From NCBI RefSeq assembly GCF_042648365.1, contig NZ_JBHRXI010000016.1:124001-188000 (forward strand): a stretch of 64,000 bases of DNA, given 5' to 3'. The notes below the pieces were generated by a model. That model did not search any database and was not told the origin of the DNA. It worked only from the letters and a program-made list of their open reading frames with translations. Each line of letters opens with the position of its first letter. The first letter of the stretch is position 1. The position numbers and the translations under genes were made by a program. Shown here piece by piece: positions 27,273-35,117 of the stretch. The DNA comes from Lutimaribacter_A marinistellae (lineage in GTDB: Bacteria > Pseudomonadota > Alphaproteobacteria > Rhodobacterales > Rhodobacteraceae).

Positions 27273-28480
27273 AGCCTGAAGAACAAGGCTTTGAGATAGC
27301 CCGTTTCAGCCAGTTGCGGCAGTTGCGGATGGTCGGGTCCGGCAAAACCCGTGTGCAACAACTGCGCCTGCCGCCCTGCGCGTCCGATACCGCGCGCCGA
27401 AGCGTCGCGGAAGCGGGAGAGGTCGGCGGCATGCGAGCAGGAACAAAGCCCCAGGTAGCCTCCGGGCTTCACCAGAGGAGCGGCTAGGCGCGCAATACGC
27501 TCGTAGGCACGCAGCCCGGCATCGAGCGCCGGTTTGGACGGCGCAAAGGCAGGTGGGTCACAGATCACCACGTCGAAACGCGCATCTTCCTGCCCTAGCG
27601 CGCTCAAGACCTCAAAAGCATCGCCTTGGCGGGTTTGCAGCCGATCCCGCAAGCCGCCGATTTCCGCCCCTTTTCTGGCCAGATCGAGCGCGGGCGCCGA
27701 GCCATCGACACAGAGCGCCTCACCCGCACCGGCGGCCAACATAGCAAGACCGAAACCGCCCACATGGCTGAACACGTCCAGTACCTTTGCCCCCGGTGTC
27801 ACCAGCCGGGAAGCAAAAGCGTGGTTCGGACGCTGGTCGTAGAACAGGCCGGTTTTTTGCCCGCCCGTCAGATCGGCCATGTAAGTTGCACCGTTCATCG
27901 GAACCTGTATCGGCCCATCAGGCGACGCGCCGTGCAATACCGCCGCGACATCGTCCAGCCCCTCCAGCCCACGCGCACGACCAGAGGCGTTCTTGATCAC
28001 GCAGGTCACTCCGGTCACAGCAACAAGGGCGGCAGTCATCAGGTCGAGATGCGCCTCGGCCCAAGCCGCGTTTGGCTGGATCACGCAGGCATCACCGAAC
28101 CGGTCGATGATGACGCCCGGCAGGCCGTCGGCCTCGGCATGGACAAGACGGTAGAATGGAGCGTCGAATAGTGTTTGCCGCAACTCCAGCGCGCGGGAGA
28201 GACGCGCCTCGAACCAGGCAGCATCAAGCACCGCCTCGGGGTCACGGTCCAGCATGCGGCACATGATGCGGGAGTTCGTATTGACAGCGACGAGCCCAAG
28301 CGGAGAGCGGTCCCCGTCTTCGAGAACGGCCAGTGAACCCGGTTGGATTCTGCGGGTCCGGCGGTCGGTCACGATGTCGTTGTCGTAAACCCATGGAAAC
28401 CCATGCCGGATGGCACGTGCATTCGCCTTGGGTTTCAGGCGGATGCGGGGACGGTCGGAATGAGAAGAGGGCGCTGTCAT
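27269..28480 (-). CDS. rlmI: RlmI-like class I rRNA methyltransferase
   Basis: 403 aa. The N-terminal PUA domain (RLKPKANARAIRHGFPWVYD) is followed by a linker and a Rossmann methyltransferase domain with KVLDVFSHVGGFGLAMLAAG (SAM motif I), DVVICDPPAFAPSK (motif IV) and GLCSCSHAADL (Cys nucleophile region). This architecture belongs to 23S rRNA m5C methyltransferases of the RlmI type. The start codon lies inside the left copy of the island attachment repeat. Island DNA now supplies the upstream sequence, with AAAGGA about 14 bp before the ATG. Confidence 0.87.
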   Translation of the reverse strand: MTAPSSHSDRPRIRLKPKANARAIRHGFPWVYDNDIVTDRRTRRIQPGSLAVLEDGDRSPLGLVAVNTNSRIMCRMLDRDPEAVLDAAWFEARLSRALELRQTLFDAPFYRLVHAEADGLPGVIIDRFGDACVIQPNAAWAEAHLDLMTAALVAVTGVTCVIKNASGRARGLEGLDDVAAVLHGASPDGPIQVPMNGATYMADLTGGQKTGLFYDQRPNHAFASRLVTPGAKVLDVFSHVGGFGLAMLAAGAGEALCVDGSAPALDLARKGAEIGGLRDRLQTRQGDAFEVLSALGQEDARFDVVICDPPAFAPSKPALDAGLRAYERIARLAAPLVKPGGYLGLCSCSHAADLSRFRDASARGIGRAGRQAQLLHTGFAGPDHPQLPQLAETGYLKALFFRL

Positions 28481-28483
28481 GGC
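28465..28483 (+). repeat. attL core, left copy of 19-bp direct repeat
   Basis: AAGAGGGCGCTGTCATGGC, identical to 54199-54217. It covers the first bases of rlmI; CAT at 28478-28480 is the rlmI start codon on the minus strand. Flanking bases differ between the copies, as expected for attL/attR. Confidence 0.78.
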
Positions 28484-28521
28484 AGACTCGTATCCTTTAC
28501 TATCAATGCCTTAAGCGCTTC

Positions 28522-28590
28522 GCATCACAGCAGCATCACGATAGCCGGGTTTGGCGGCGTGGTCGGTTCGTTGCGCACTCTCACGATTGC
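28522..28590 (+). promoter_or_regulatory. Putative integrase arm-type sites near attL
   Basis: GCATCACAG (28522) and GCATCACGA (28533) are spaced 11 bp, and TCACGATTGC follows at 28581. The same motif in an 11-bp-spaced pair occurs near the right end at 54012-54033. Inferred integrase arm sites. Confidence 0.45.
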
Positions 28591-29128
28591 AGGTTGTTAT
28601 GGTTGTCGTTTAGCACAGCCCGGGGCTGGTGGCGAGGTGGACACGAAGGGGTTGTCGGTGGGTGCTTTGCTTGCGCGTTGCGGGATGCGTTGCGCTGCGC
28701 CTGCCCTGGCGACATTCGAGGGCGAGGTTGCACCGTGTAACCAGGGGCTTGAGCGATTGTGTGGATGGGCGCGCCGCCCGGCCTGTGCCGCCCCCGGGGG
28801 GGGGTTGGACAGGGGGTGCCCCCTCTGTTATCCCGTTCTGGAGGTGTGCCAATATGTCGGGGGTAGAAACTAATGTCAGCCAGCAGCAAGCGCACCAGGC
28901 TTGGAGTGCGCCACTCCAGAGAATTGGCGCAAATTACAAAAAATTTGGCAGAGAACCGCAAGCCGTAAGGGCCAATCGCCATTACCTCCAACTTGAAGAG
29001 TTGTTGCCACAGGAGAACGGACATGACCCAGAAACGTTGGATTGCGACGGCACACGAGTCCACAGCAGCCTTTGTCTCTTGATCGGCAAAAGCATCCCCA
29101 AAATATCGTTGCTTGCCGGGAGGGAGCC
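28591..29128. other. Gene-free stretch at the left island end
   Basis: No convincing gene. Open frames here on both strands have poor codon structure. The region contains a run of ten G at about 28796-28805 inside GC-rich imperfect dyads. It may include the promoter of the secreted-protein gene at 29129. Confidence 0.4.
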
Positions 29129-29443
29129 GTGAGAAAAGCCATTCTTCTTATAGTCTTTTTTCCATTTATCCCCACGCAGGCGGCAGCCTGGATATTTGGA
29201 CCTTCGAGTGAAGCCGACTGCCGAGGCGATTATGTGGTAGTGGCAAAAACCGAAGATGCGGCCAAAGCTGCAGCTTATGCTTGTAGGTATCTCTTCACTG
29301 AAAAACCCGAGACAGATAGCGGCATTAGAGTTTGGAAAAGAAAGAAGCGATGGGCAAATTGTGTTCTTGACGATGTTTTATCTGTCGAAACAAGCCTGGG
29401 AGCGAAACAGCTATCGAAAATTTGTTCAGACAAAGCGCAGTAG
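29129..29443 (+). CDS. Small secreted protein of unknown function
   Basis: 104 aa from GTG 29129, with a strong GGGAGGGAG ribosome-binding site immediately upstream. A signal peptide (RKAILLIVFFPFIPTQAAA) is followed by about 85 residues with three cysteines (DCRGDY, AYACRY, WANCVL) and a late fourth (KICSDK), suggesting disulfides in the periplasm. No family recognised. It is followed 35 bp later by another secreted protein, so the two may form an operon. Confidence 0.65.
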   Translation: MRKAILLIVFFPFIPTQAAAWIFGPSSEADCRGDYVVVAKTEDAAKAAAYACRYLFTEKPETDSGIRVWKRKKRWANCVLDDVLSVETSLGAKQLSKICSDKAQ

Positions 29444-29478
29444 AAATATTCTGAAGCGACGGAACAAGGATGAACGAA

Positions 29479-30432
29479 ATGAAACAGCGAATAGTCGCAC
29501 TCGCGATAAGCGCCTTCGCATCGACTTCCAGTGTCGCCTCAGCAGAAGAAGGAGAACAGGTCTATCTCGACAAAAACTGGTCTGTTTCAAAAGAACAGGA
29601 TGTGGGACCTATTTGCCTTTTCAAAAACAGAAAGACAGACCTTGAGTTGGCCTTGGGTGTAGCTGGGGACATGAACGTGTTCGACGAGCCCCCTGTCAGC
29701 TTGCTTTGGATTTTTACAGAAGTTCCAAAGAACGAAAGCTCAACTTCGTTTTCCATGGGCGGAAGCGACCTTCCGCCTCCCTCTCGACCAACAGACCTCT
29801 ACACTGAAGGCGATGTAGCAAATCTGGAACTGGAGTTTCTGACCGACATTGAGGACGACTTGACTGCCGGTTTGGTAGCTAAGTCCATCATTGGTCGTTT
29901 CCGGAACCACGACGAGTTTTTCGTGGGCGAACATCGGCTCTACCTGGGAGATGGGGCGGGGGCATTTTCGGAGGAGAATTTGCGCAGTTGCTTTTCTGGG
30001 GCAGTTACGAAATCCGAGGCCGAAAGGCTTGGTTTGCCATCGGATGTAGTGGCAAAAAAAGAGTTTTCCCCCGAAGTCTGCAAACTGGCCCCATCCAGCA
30101 ATGAAGAAATCATCGAAGCCGAAATTCAATACCATCGAACCTCAGACGACTTAAAGGCGGTCCTGATTACCCATGAAAAAGAAGAAAACGGTGGCCGTTG
30201 GATAGACATCACCAATCTAGAATGTACCGAAAAGGGGGACATTAGGACCTGCGTGGGGGGAACGATATTTGGGCTCAACGAGGAAGAAAAATCATATTGG
30301 AAAACAACCGTGTGGCATTCAGGCAACATGTTAAAGGCGGAACATAGGAAAATGGATGACGGTAGGTTCGTCACAGCAACGTCTAAAGATACTTACACTT
30401 ATTTGTTCCGGGTTGACGGGTGCACTGAATAG
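29479..30432 (+). CDS. Secreted protein of unknown function
   Basis: 317 aa from ATG 29479 (MKQRIVALAISAFASTSS), with AAGGA 8 bp upstream; ATG 29470 lies too close to that site. The signal peptide cleaves near SVASA-EEGE. The mature part is acidic, with cysteines in GPICLFKN, LRSCFSG, PEVCKLAP, NLECTEKG and RTCVGG, so disulfides are likely. No enzymatic motif recognised. Codon use is more A+T-rich than the core genes, consistent with transfer. Confidence 0.68.
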   Translation: MKQRIVALAISAFASTSSVASAEEGEQVYLDKNWSVSKEQDVGPICLFKNRKTDLELALGVAGDMNVFDEPPVSLLWIFTEVPKNESSTSFSMGGSDLPPPSRPTDLYTEGDVANLELEFLTDIEDDLTAGLVAKSIIGRFRNHDEFFVGEHRLYLGDGAGAFSEENLRSCFSGAVTKSEAERLGLPSDVVAKKEFSPEVCKLAPSSNEEIIEAEIQYHRTSDDLKAVLITHEKEENGGRWIDITNLECTEKGDIRTCVGGTIFGLNEEEKSYWKTTVWHSGNMLKAEHRKMDDGRFVTATSKDTYTYLFRVDGCTE

Positions 30433-30532
30433 AGGCTCGAACTGAGGGCGTTGCACCGTGTCGGGTTAAGGACCGACGAGGGCGCGGGCCGGGGCCTGTG
30501 CGCGTCCGTCTCATGCTCGAAGGAGAGAAGTG

Positions 30533-31113
30533 TCACTTCTTTTCGTTTCCGTCGGTGGAGCAATAGATGTACATCCGACCATCTCGCGCATTGTTGGTAA
30601 TCTTCGGATCTTCGGATCTTCGGATCTTCGGATCTTCGGATCTTCGGATCTTCGGATCTTCGCAGATAATCTCGCCATCGATCTGGATAGTATAACCGAA
30701 AAGGCGACCACTGGTTGGAACCCTGACGGGAAGAGCAAGGTGATTGCCGAAGCAGATTCGCGTTTCTCCATTTCGGGAACATTCGTCGTGCTTCTGCAAG
30801 GCGCCCAGAACTTCATGTGCATGCGACGCACCTGGTTCCCCACTCCAGTATCCTGAGATTTCTCCGTTGCGCGAAAAAAGAATATAAGCCTATTTGTTGG
30901 GTCTCTGTCGCCTGGGTCAAATCCTACAATGATGACCTCGCCATGGGTCACTACAAAGCACGAACCGTCGATATGGGTGACACCTCTGTGCATGAACAGA
31001 CATGCTGTTTCGAATGCTTCCGTCCTGGCATTTTCTGCCGCGCTTTGAAGTGGTAAAATGGATAAGACGAGGATGACGACAAATGTCAGGAGCGCACGAA
31101 GTCCAGTCATCAT
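30533..31113 (-). pseudogene. Secreted protein gene split by a frameshift, with an 8-bp repeat tract
   Basis: Frame one starts at ATG 31113 with a signal peptide (GLRALLTFVVILVLSILPLQ) and continues through CLFMHRGVTHIDGSCFVVTH to RLIFFF. It then goes out of frame at an A6 run (30874-30879; T6 on the coding strand). The natural continuation is in the +1-base frame: RNGEISGYWSGEPGASHAHE, then GYTIQIDGEIICEDPKI, the KIRRSEDP repeat tract, and the end TNNARDGRMYIYCSTDG. One extra T would restore a single protein of about 200 residues. Sequencing error, mutation or phase variation are all possible. No family recognised. Confidence 0.6.
30600..30662. repeat. 7.9-copy tandem repeat of an 8-bp unit
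   Basis: ATCTTCGG repeats seven times exactly (30600-30655), followed by ATCTTCG. On the minus strand the unit is GAAGATCC. Because 8 is not a multiple of 3, all three frames read the same octapeptide KIRRSEDP and none contains a stop. It lies inside the secreted-protein gene at 30533-31113. Confidence 0.97.
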
Positions 31114-31356
31114 CCGATTATTCTTCGTATTTTTCGGGGCGTCAGGCCGTGGATGTTGCCGCGTGCAACGGTCGGGAGTGCTCAACCACCTTCTCGAGCC
31201 GCCGAACAGCCTCTGTCGTCGGCCTGGCGGCTTCTCCCCAACTCGCCGCCTCGTAAGCTGCTACGGCAGCCTGTGAGCAGGCGTCGGAGCAATACAGGCT
31301 GTCTGGTGCCTGGGGCTCGCTTCAGGCCGGGTTGGTGCGCGCCGGTGGACGCGCAC

Positions 31357-31899
31357 TTACCACGGATGGGCCCCGGTCTGCGCTGGTTGTCGCAGGTCGA
31401 ACCCACGCAGACCCACGACACGATAGGTGTGCGTCCTGGTGGACCCTTCGATGAACGCAAGCTTGATGGGTTGCGGCAGCACGCATGTCAGCCGGTTATA
31501 GCGGTGCATGAGGAGTCCAAGGGCGGCGAGCTTCTTGCGCGTAAGGATGCTCGTGGACCCGTGAGGCACGAGCTCGCTGTTGAAAACACCAGGCCAGACG
31601 TAGAACCCCATCAGCCTGCCCTCCTCGTAGACCCGGAAGCCTGCGATGGGTGGCGGGGTCGCGGGCTTTACCTCGTGAACCCTGGCGAACTTGCTCCGTG
31701 GCAGGCACTGCACCGGCCTGACCTTGCCGGTGGGCAGGTTGTCTGGTTCGAGCAGTTCGGCCTTATTCTCGTGCATCAACACCGGCACGAGCCTGTGTCT
31801 GTTGAACTCCAGCCACCTGCGCACATGCGCCACGACAGGGTGGACGCGATTGTCATCGCGGATTTGCTGGAGTTTCTCGACAAAGCTGAGTTGGCGCAT
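31357..31899 (-). CDS. Hypothetical protein
   Basis: 180 aa from ATG 31899 (MRQLSFVEKLQQIRDDNRVH); a GTG at 31914, with GGAGGG directly before it, is an alternative. The sequence has ordinary protein composition (RRWLEFNRHRLVPVLMHENK, FRVYEEGRLMGFYVWPGVF, RKKLAALGLLMHRYN) but no recognised family, signal or membrane segment. A downstream fragment in another frame contains YCSDACSQAAVAAYEAA, a zinc-knuckle-like remnant. The plus-strand frame across this region is judged a shadow. Confidence 0.42.
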   Translation of the reverse strand: MRQLSFVEKLQQIRDDNRVHPVVAHVRRWLEFNRHRLVPVLMHENKAELLEPDNLPTGKVRPVQCLPRSKFARVHEVKPATPPPIAGFRVYEEGRLMGFYVWPGVFNSELVPHGSTSILTRKKLAALGLLMHRYNRLTCVLPQPIKLAFIEGSTRTHTYRVVGLRGFDLRQPAQTGAHPW

Positions 31900-31914
31900 G
31901 TGCGCAGCATACAC

Positions 31915-32611
31915 CCCTCCGTGCTAGTCGAACAGGCGAGGCCATAGCATTGCCGCAAGTGGTCATGCAGTGCGGTTGCGCCGCTTGGGCTTCTTCTTCA
32001 CTCGTTCCCCCCGGGAAGAAACCATCCGGCCAGTTGAGCGCCTCCTACATCCAGCGGGGCAGCACGGCAGCCGCCGCAGTGTCCCGCATGGCGCGCACTA
32101 CTCGCTGGAAGTCTCGACTACCTCGGGGCCGATAAAGCAGACCTAAACCTTAACGTTTCTGATCTGCCAAGTCAGAACTGACCCACACGGTCCTACCCCT
32201 AAAATCTAAAACTCATTTCAGTACCTGATCCGACTAAAGCACCCCTAAAGGCTAAATCTGGGCTGCTCACAGCGGAATACCCCGGTGCTCTGCTCTCCAG
32301 CGAGGGAAGCCTAGCCAAAAACCCAAGCTTCAAACGATCTAGCTTTCGGGGACAGAGCAAGACTAAGTCGGCTCTTCACCATCCTCCATCCGCGGATGGA
32401 TTCATGTGAATCCTTGTTTGCTGCATACGCACCGGGCCTCCACCGGAACCGCAGTTAAGCTGTCCTGCCCGCGAAAGGTTAACGAGTTCGCCGCCGGCGC
32501 AGGCTGACCAACACCTTCAAATACTAGCGCGCTCATGGTGTCGTCGGACCTGTCGGCAGCAGGCGCCGGAATGTGTCCTCCGGTACCCGAAAGCCTTACA
32601 ACAAGTGCCCT
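31915..32611. other. Gene-free stretch of about 700 bp
   Basis: No frame longer than about 60 codons has plausible composition on either strand, and no tRNA or terminator is evident. The part from 32130 to 32600 is less G+C-rich than its surroundings. It may be eroded coding DNA. Confidence 0.4.
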
Positions 32612-33646
32612 TTAGAAATCGGGCTGAACTTGCCTTCCTCCATGTTTTTCGGCGAGGTCGATCATCGACCGGGGAGTCGATCTAGAGCTTACGAATACGA
32701 CCTCCAGACCACTGTCACGAAACTGCTCTAGACATTTGCCTATCGCGTCATCGATCCAGCTATCGCGGTTGCCGAAAGCTCCGCCTCCCAGCCGAGTAAG
32801 CAAGACTTTATTTGAACCGCCGCGAGCATGGTTAATCAAACCTGCCCAGAGTGTTGCCTCGTAGGCAGCTTCGAGTACTAGACGCGCAAAAGGTTCCCAA
32901 ACATCTACACTAATTTCAGAGTATGCGACTGGAAGAGCAGAACAAAATGCCTGTGATACAATAAGTGGTTTTTCGGCTTGGACGTCTGTGACTTCGACAT
33001 CTCTGTGGAAGCCTATTCTGAGCTTACCCTTCAAGTCTTCCAACTCGGCCTCAGTCATTGCACTAAGTACACTATTGATGCGTTCGAGATTGGATTTTTT
33101 TGGAAGTGCGTAACCGTTTTTCATCGGCAACAGGTCACCAGCGTCTGTCGCAAGCGAGGTCCCAAGTGCTTGCGATAGATCAGCTAATGTGTTGATTTGA
33201 CGGTCTGCGGTTTGTCCCAGCCCTCCTGCCAGTGGGAAAAGATAGTTTCGATAAATGGTAGCCGCGCCGGCAGCAATAGCACATGCAGGTCCCTGTGTTC
33301 GGTCAAACGCATAACCTGACACACCAACTTCTGGCGAAACACCCGGACTCACCATTTCTAGCACGTTGAACTGCGAGGCTACTTGGAAAAGCGCTCCTCG
33401 GAACTGCGATTTTTGGTGTATTTTCCGTACATCACCCACAATATTTGAGACAGAAAGGCGACTTTCTCCATATTGGAATAAAGCGGATGCCCTCAGCTCT
33501 GCAAGGGAAGGCAGCTGCAAGTCTCCCACGCCAGTTTTCCGACTCGTAAAATGGGAACAGAGATGTCCATCTTGCACAAACAATCGCGATTGCGTGGTGT
33601 GATAGTCAGCTTCCTTAAACCCAGTAATCTCTTCAAACCAATCCAT
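32612..33646 (-). CDS. Conserved protein with macro-domain-like C-terminus
   Basis: 344 aa. Blocks FQVASQFNVLEMVSPGVSPE, GYAFDRTQGPACAIAAGAAT and IYRNYLFPLAGGLGQTADRQ resemble a family found sporadically in bacteria, fungi and oomycetes. The C-terminal KVLLTRLGGGAFGN followed by a WIDDAIGKCLEQFRDSGLEV helix recalls the ligand loop of macro (ADP-ribose-binding) folds. An ADP-ribose or NAD-metabolite role is inference. An IS3-family element ends 43 bp upstream of the ATG, so its promoter may have been displaced or supplied by the IS. Confidence 0.6.
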   Translation of the reverse strand: MDWFEEITGFKEADYHTTQSRLFVQDGHLCSHFTSRKTGVGDLQLPSLAELRASALFQYGESRLSVSNIVGDVRKIHQKSQFRGALFQVASQFNVLEMVSPGVSPEVGVSGYAFDRTQGPACAIAAGAATIYRNYLFPLAGGLGQTADRQINTLADLSQALGTSLATDAGDLLPMKNGYALPKKSNLERINSVLSAMTEAELEDLKGKLRIGFHRDVEVTDVQAEKPLIVSQAFCSALPVAYSEISVDVWEPFARLVLEAAYEATLWAGLINHARGGSNKVLLTRLGGGAFGNRDSWIDDAIGKCLEQFRDSGLEVVFVSSRSTPRSMIDLAEKHGGRQVQPDF

Positions 33647-34566
33647 GAGTACCTCTGACCTTCCCCCGCGGTTAGGGCCGGTTTTGATCTGGAATCTTCC
33701 GGTTGGGTTTGAGTGTTGAGCGGCAGCGTGGAGACCGCAAGAGTCTCAAGCGCTGGCGCGGTGGTTTTCATCAGGAACTCCGTTGGTGACAGGTATCCGA
33801 GCGCCGAATGTGGGCGCTTGGTGTTGTAGTGATTTCGCCATTGTCCAATTTCTTCGCGGGCATGGCGCAGGGAGCGGAACCAATGCAGGTTCAGGCATTC
33901 GTCCCGGAACTTGCCGTTGAAACTCTCCACGAAGGCGTTCTGCACGGGCTTGCCCGGCTCGATGAACCGCAGGCGCACGCCGGTCCGCTCGGACCAGTCG
34001 AACATCGCCTTGCTGGTGCCCTCGGGCCCGTTGTCGAGGATGATCTCTTCGGGCAAGCCAACGCGATGGGCCAGATCATCGAGGAACCGAGCAACGCGAG
34101 CCCCTGGGATTGACACATCGACGATCTGGCCGGGACAGAACCGGCTGTGGTCATCGACGATGTTCAATACACGAAACCGGCGGCAGTCAGCCAACTGGTC
34201 GCTGACAAAGTCCAATGACCATCTTTGCATCGGCCTATCGGGCACCTGAGGTTCGACGCGATCCCGCCTGGGCAGTTTGCGCCGCTTCTTCGTGCGAACC
34301 TGTAAGCCATGCTCGGTGTAAAGCCGATACGTGCGCTTGTGGTTCACAACGAGGCCTTCCCGGCGCAGCATCGCGTGCAGGCGCAGATAGCCATAGCGCC
34401 GGTTCTCCGACGCCAGTTCTTTCATGCGCGTAACGGCTGCTTCGTCATCCTTGGGCATGGGGTGATACTGCTGCACCGACCGCGCGAGGCCGACGATCCG
34501 GCACGCGCGCCGCTCACTGAACCCGCGCTCAGTCATCAGAAAGCCCACGGCTCGTCGCTTCGCCAT
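33493..34566 (-). CDS. IS3-family transposase OrfB
   Basis: A 357-aa frame with an rve integrase core. The DDE residues are visible in RWSLDFVSD, ILDNGPEG and the VESFNGKFRDECL segment; HTH and linker sequences (ERRACRIVGLARSVQQY, ENRRYGYLRLHAMLRREG) precede it. It catalyses transposition with the OrfA product. The frame has no stop within the element: it passes through the left terminal repeat and ends 196 bp beyond it, inside the next gene in another frame, so the last 65 or so residues are foreign. Confidence 0.9.
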   Translation of the reverse strand: MAKRRAVGFLMTERGFSERRACRIVGLARSVQQYHPMPKDDEAAVTRMKELASENRRYGYLRLHAMLRREGLVVNHKRTYRLYTEHGLQVRTKKRRKLPRRDRVEPQVPDRPMQRWSLDFVSDQLADCRRFRVLNIVDDHSRFCPGQIVDVSIPGARVARFLDDLAHRVGLPEEIILDNGPEGTSKAMFDWSERTGVRLRFIEPGKPVQNAFVESFNGKFRDECLNLHWFRSLRHAREEIGQWRNHYNTKRPHSALGYLSPTEFLMKTTAPALETLAVSTLPLNTQTQPEDSRSKPALTAGEGQRYSWIGLKRLLGLRKLTITPRNRDCLCKMDISVPILRVGKLAWETCSCLPLQS

Positions 34567-34878
34567 GGGCTTACCAATGTTTTTGCAGCAGATCCTTCAT
34601 CGCGGACATGTCGAGTATCTGGTCCGCGACGATCCGCTTCAGCTTGGCGTTCTCCACTTCCAAGGCCCTCAGACGCTTGGCGTCGCCAGCCTCCATGCCA
34701 CCGTACTTCTTCCGCCAGCTATAGAACGTAGCTGAGCTGATGCCGTGGTGCCGACAAATGTCATCCGTCTTCGCGCCAGCCTCGCTTTCCTTCAGCACGC
34801 CGATGATCTGTTCTTCTGTGAAACGCTTCCGCTTCATGGGTCTTCCTCCTTCGTCCATTCAAAGGTGGAAAATTCCAG
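33689..34878 (-). mobile_element. IS3-family insertion sequence, about 1.19 kb
   Basis: The two ORFs are bounded by imperfect inverted repeats: CTGGAATCTTCC at 33689-33700 and GGAAAATTCCAG at 34867-34878 (11 of 12 matching). No exact 3- or 4-bp target duplication is seen outside them, so the element may be old or a product of recombination. A diverged copy of its left end lies at 36241-36290. Confidence 0.82.
34571..34837 (-). CDS. IS3-family transposase OrfA
   Basis: 88 aa from ATG 34837 (MKRKRFTEEQIIGVLKESEA), with AAGGAGG 6 bp upstream. An HTH (AKTDDICRHHGISSATFYSW) is followed by a leucine-zipper-like RALEVENAKLKRIVADQILD. It binds the element ends and multimerises with OrfB. The OrfB frame lies downstream with its own ATG 4 bp after the stop. 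Confidence 0.92.
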   Translation of the reverse strand: MKRKRFTEEQIIGVLKESEAGAKTDDICRHHGISSATFYSWRKKYGGMEAGDAKRLRALEVENAKLKRIVADQILDMSAMKDLLQKHW

Positions 34879-34991
34879 TTCGCAATGGCCCGGATATCGG
34901 GGGGAAGGTCACCTCCGTCTTCATGTTGTCCCGTATGTGGCATGCTCATTGCATTCCCGCTCGATACCACTTGTCGAACAAAAAACGGTTA

Positions 34992-35110
34992 TTTTTGAGA
35001 GACCCTGTGCCCACCCCCTAATCCAGCTCACCAGACCGCCCATAGTCTCTCAAAACAGTCTCTTGAAATATCTCTCTCACTTTGTATGACGAAACATGAG
35101 TTTTGAGAGG
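34992..35110. promoter_or_regulatory. Candidate recombination (res-like) sites upstream of the serine recombinase
   Basis: Four related motifs lie in both orientations: TTTTTGAGAGAC (34992), GTCTCTCAAAAC (35045), GTCTCTTGAAA (35058) and TTTTGAGAGG (35101). Clusters of inverted short motifs next to a resolvase gene are the usual layout of a res site or invertible-segment end. The last copy also provides the ribosome-binding GAGAGG. Confidence 0.4.
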
Positions 35111-35117
35111 ATTGAGC

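Noticed and set aside
31153..31947. 264-codon plus-strand frame
   Set aside because: Opposite a minus-strand frame with better composition; His/Arg/Leu-rich shadow without a start signal.
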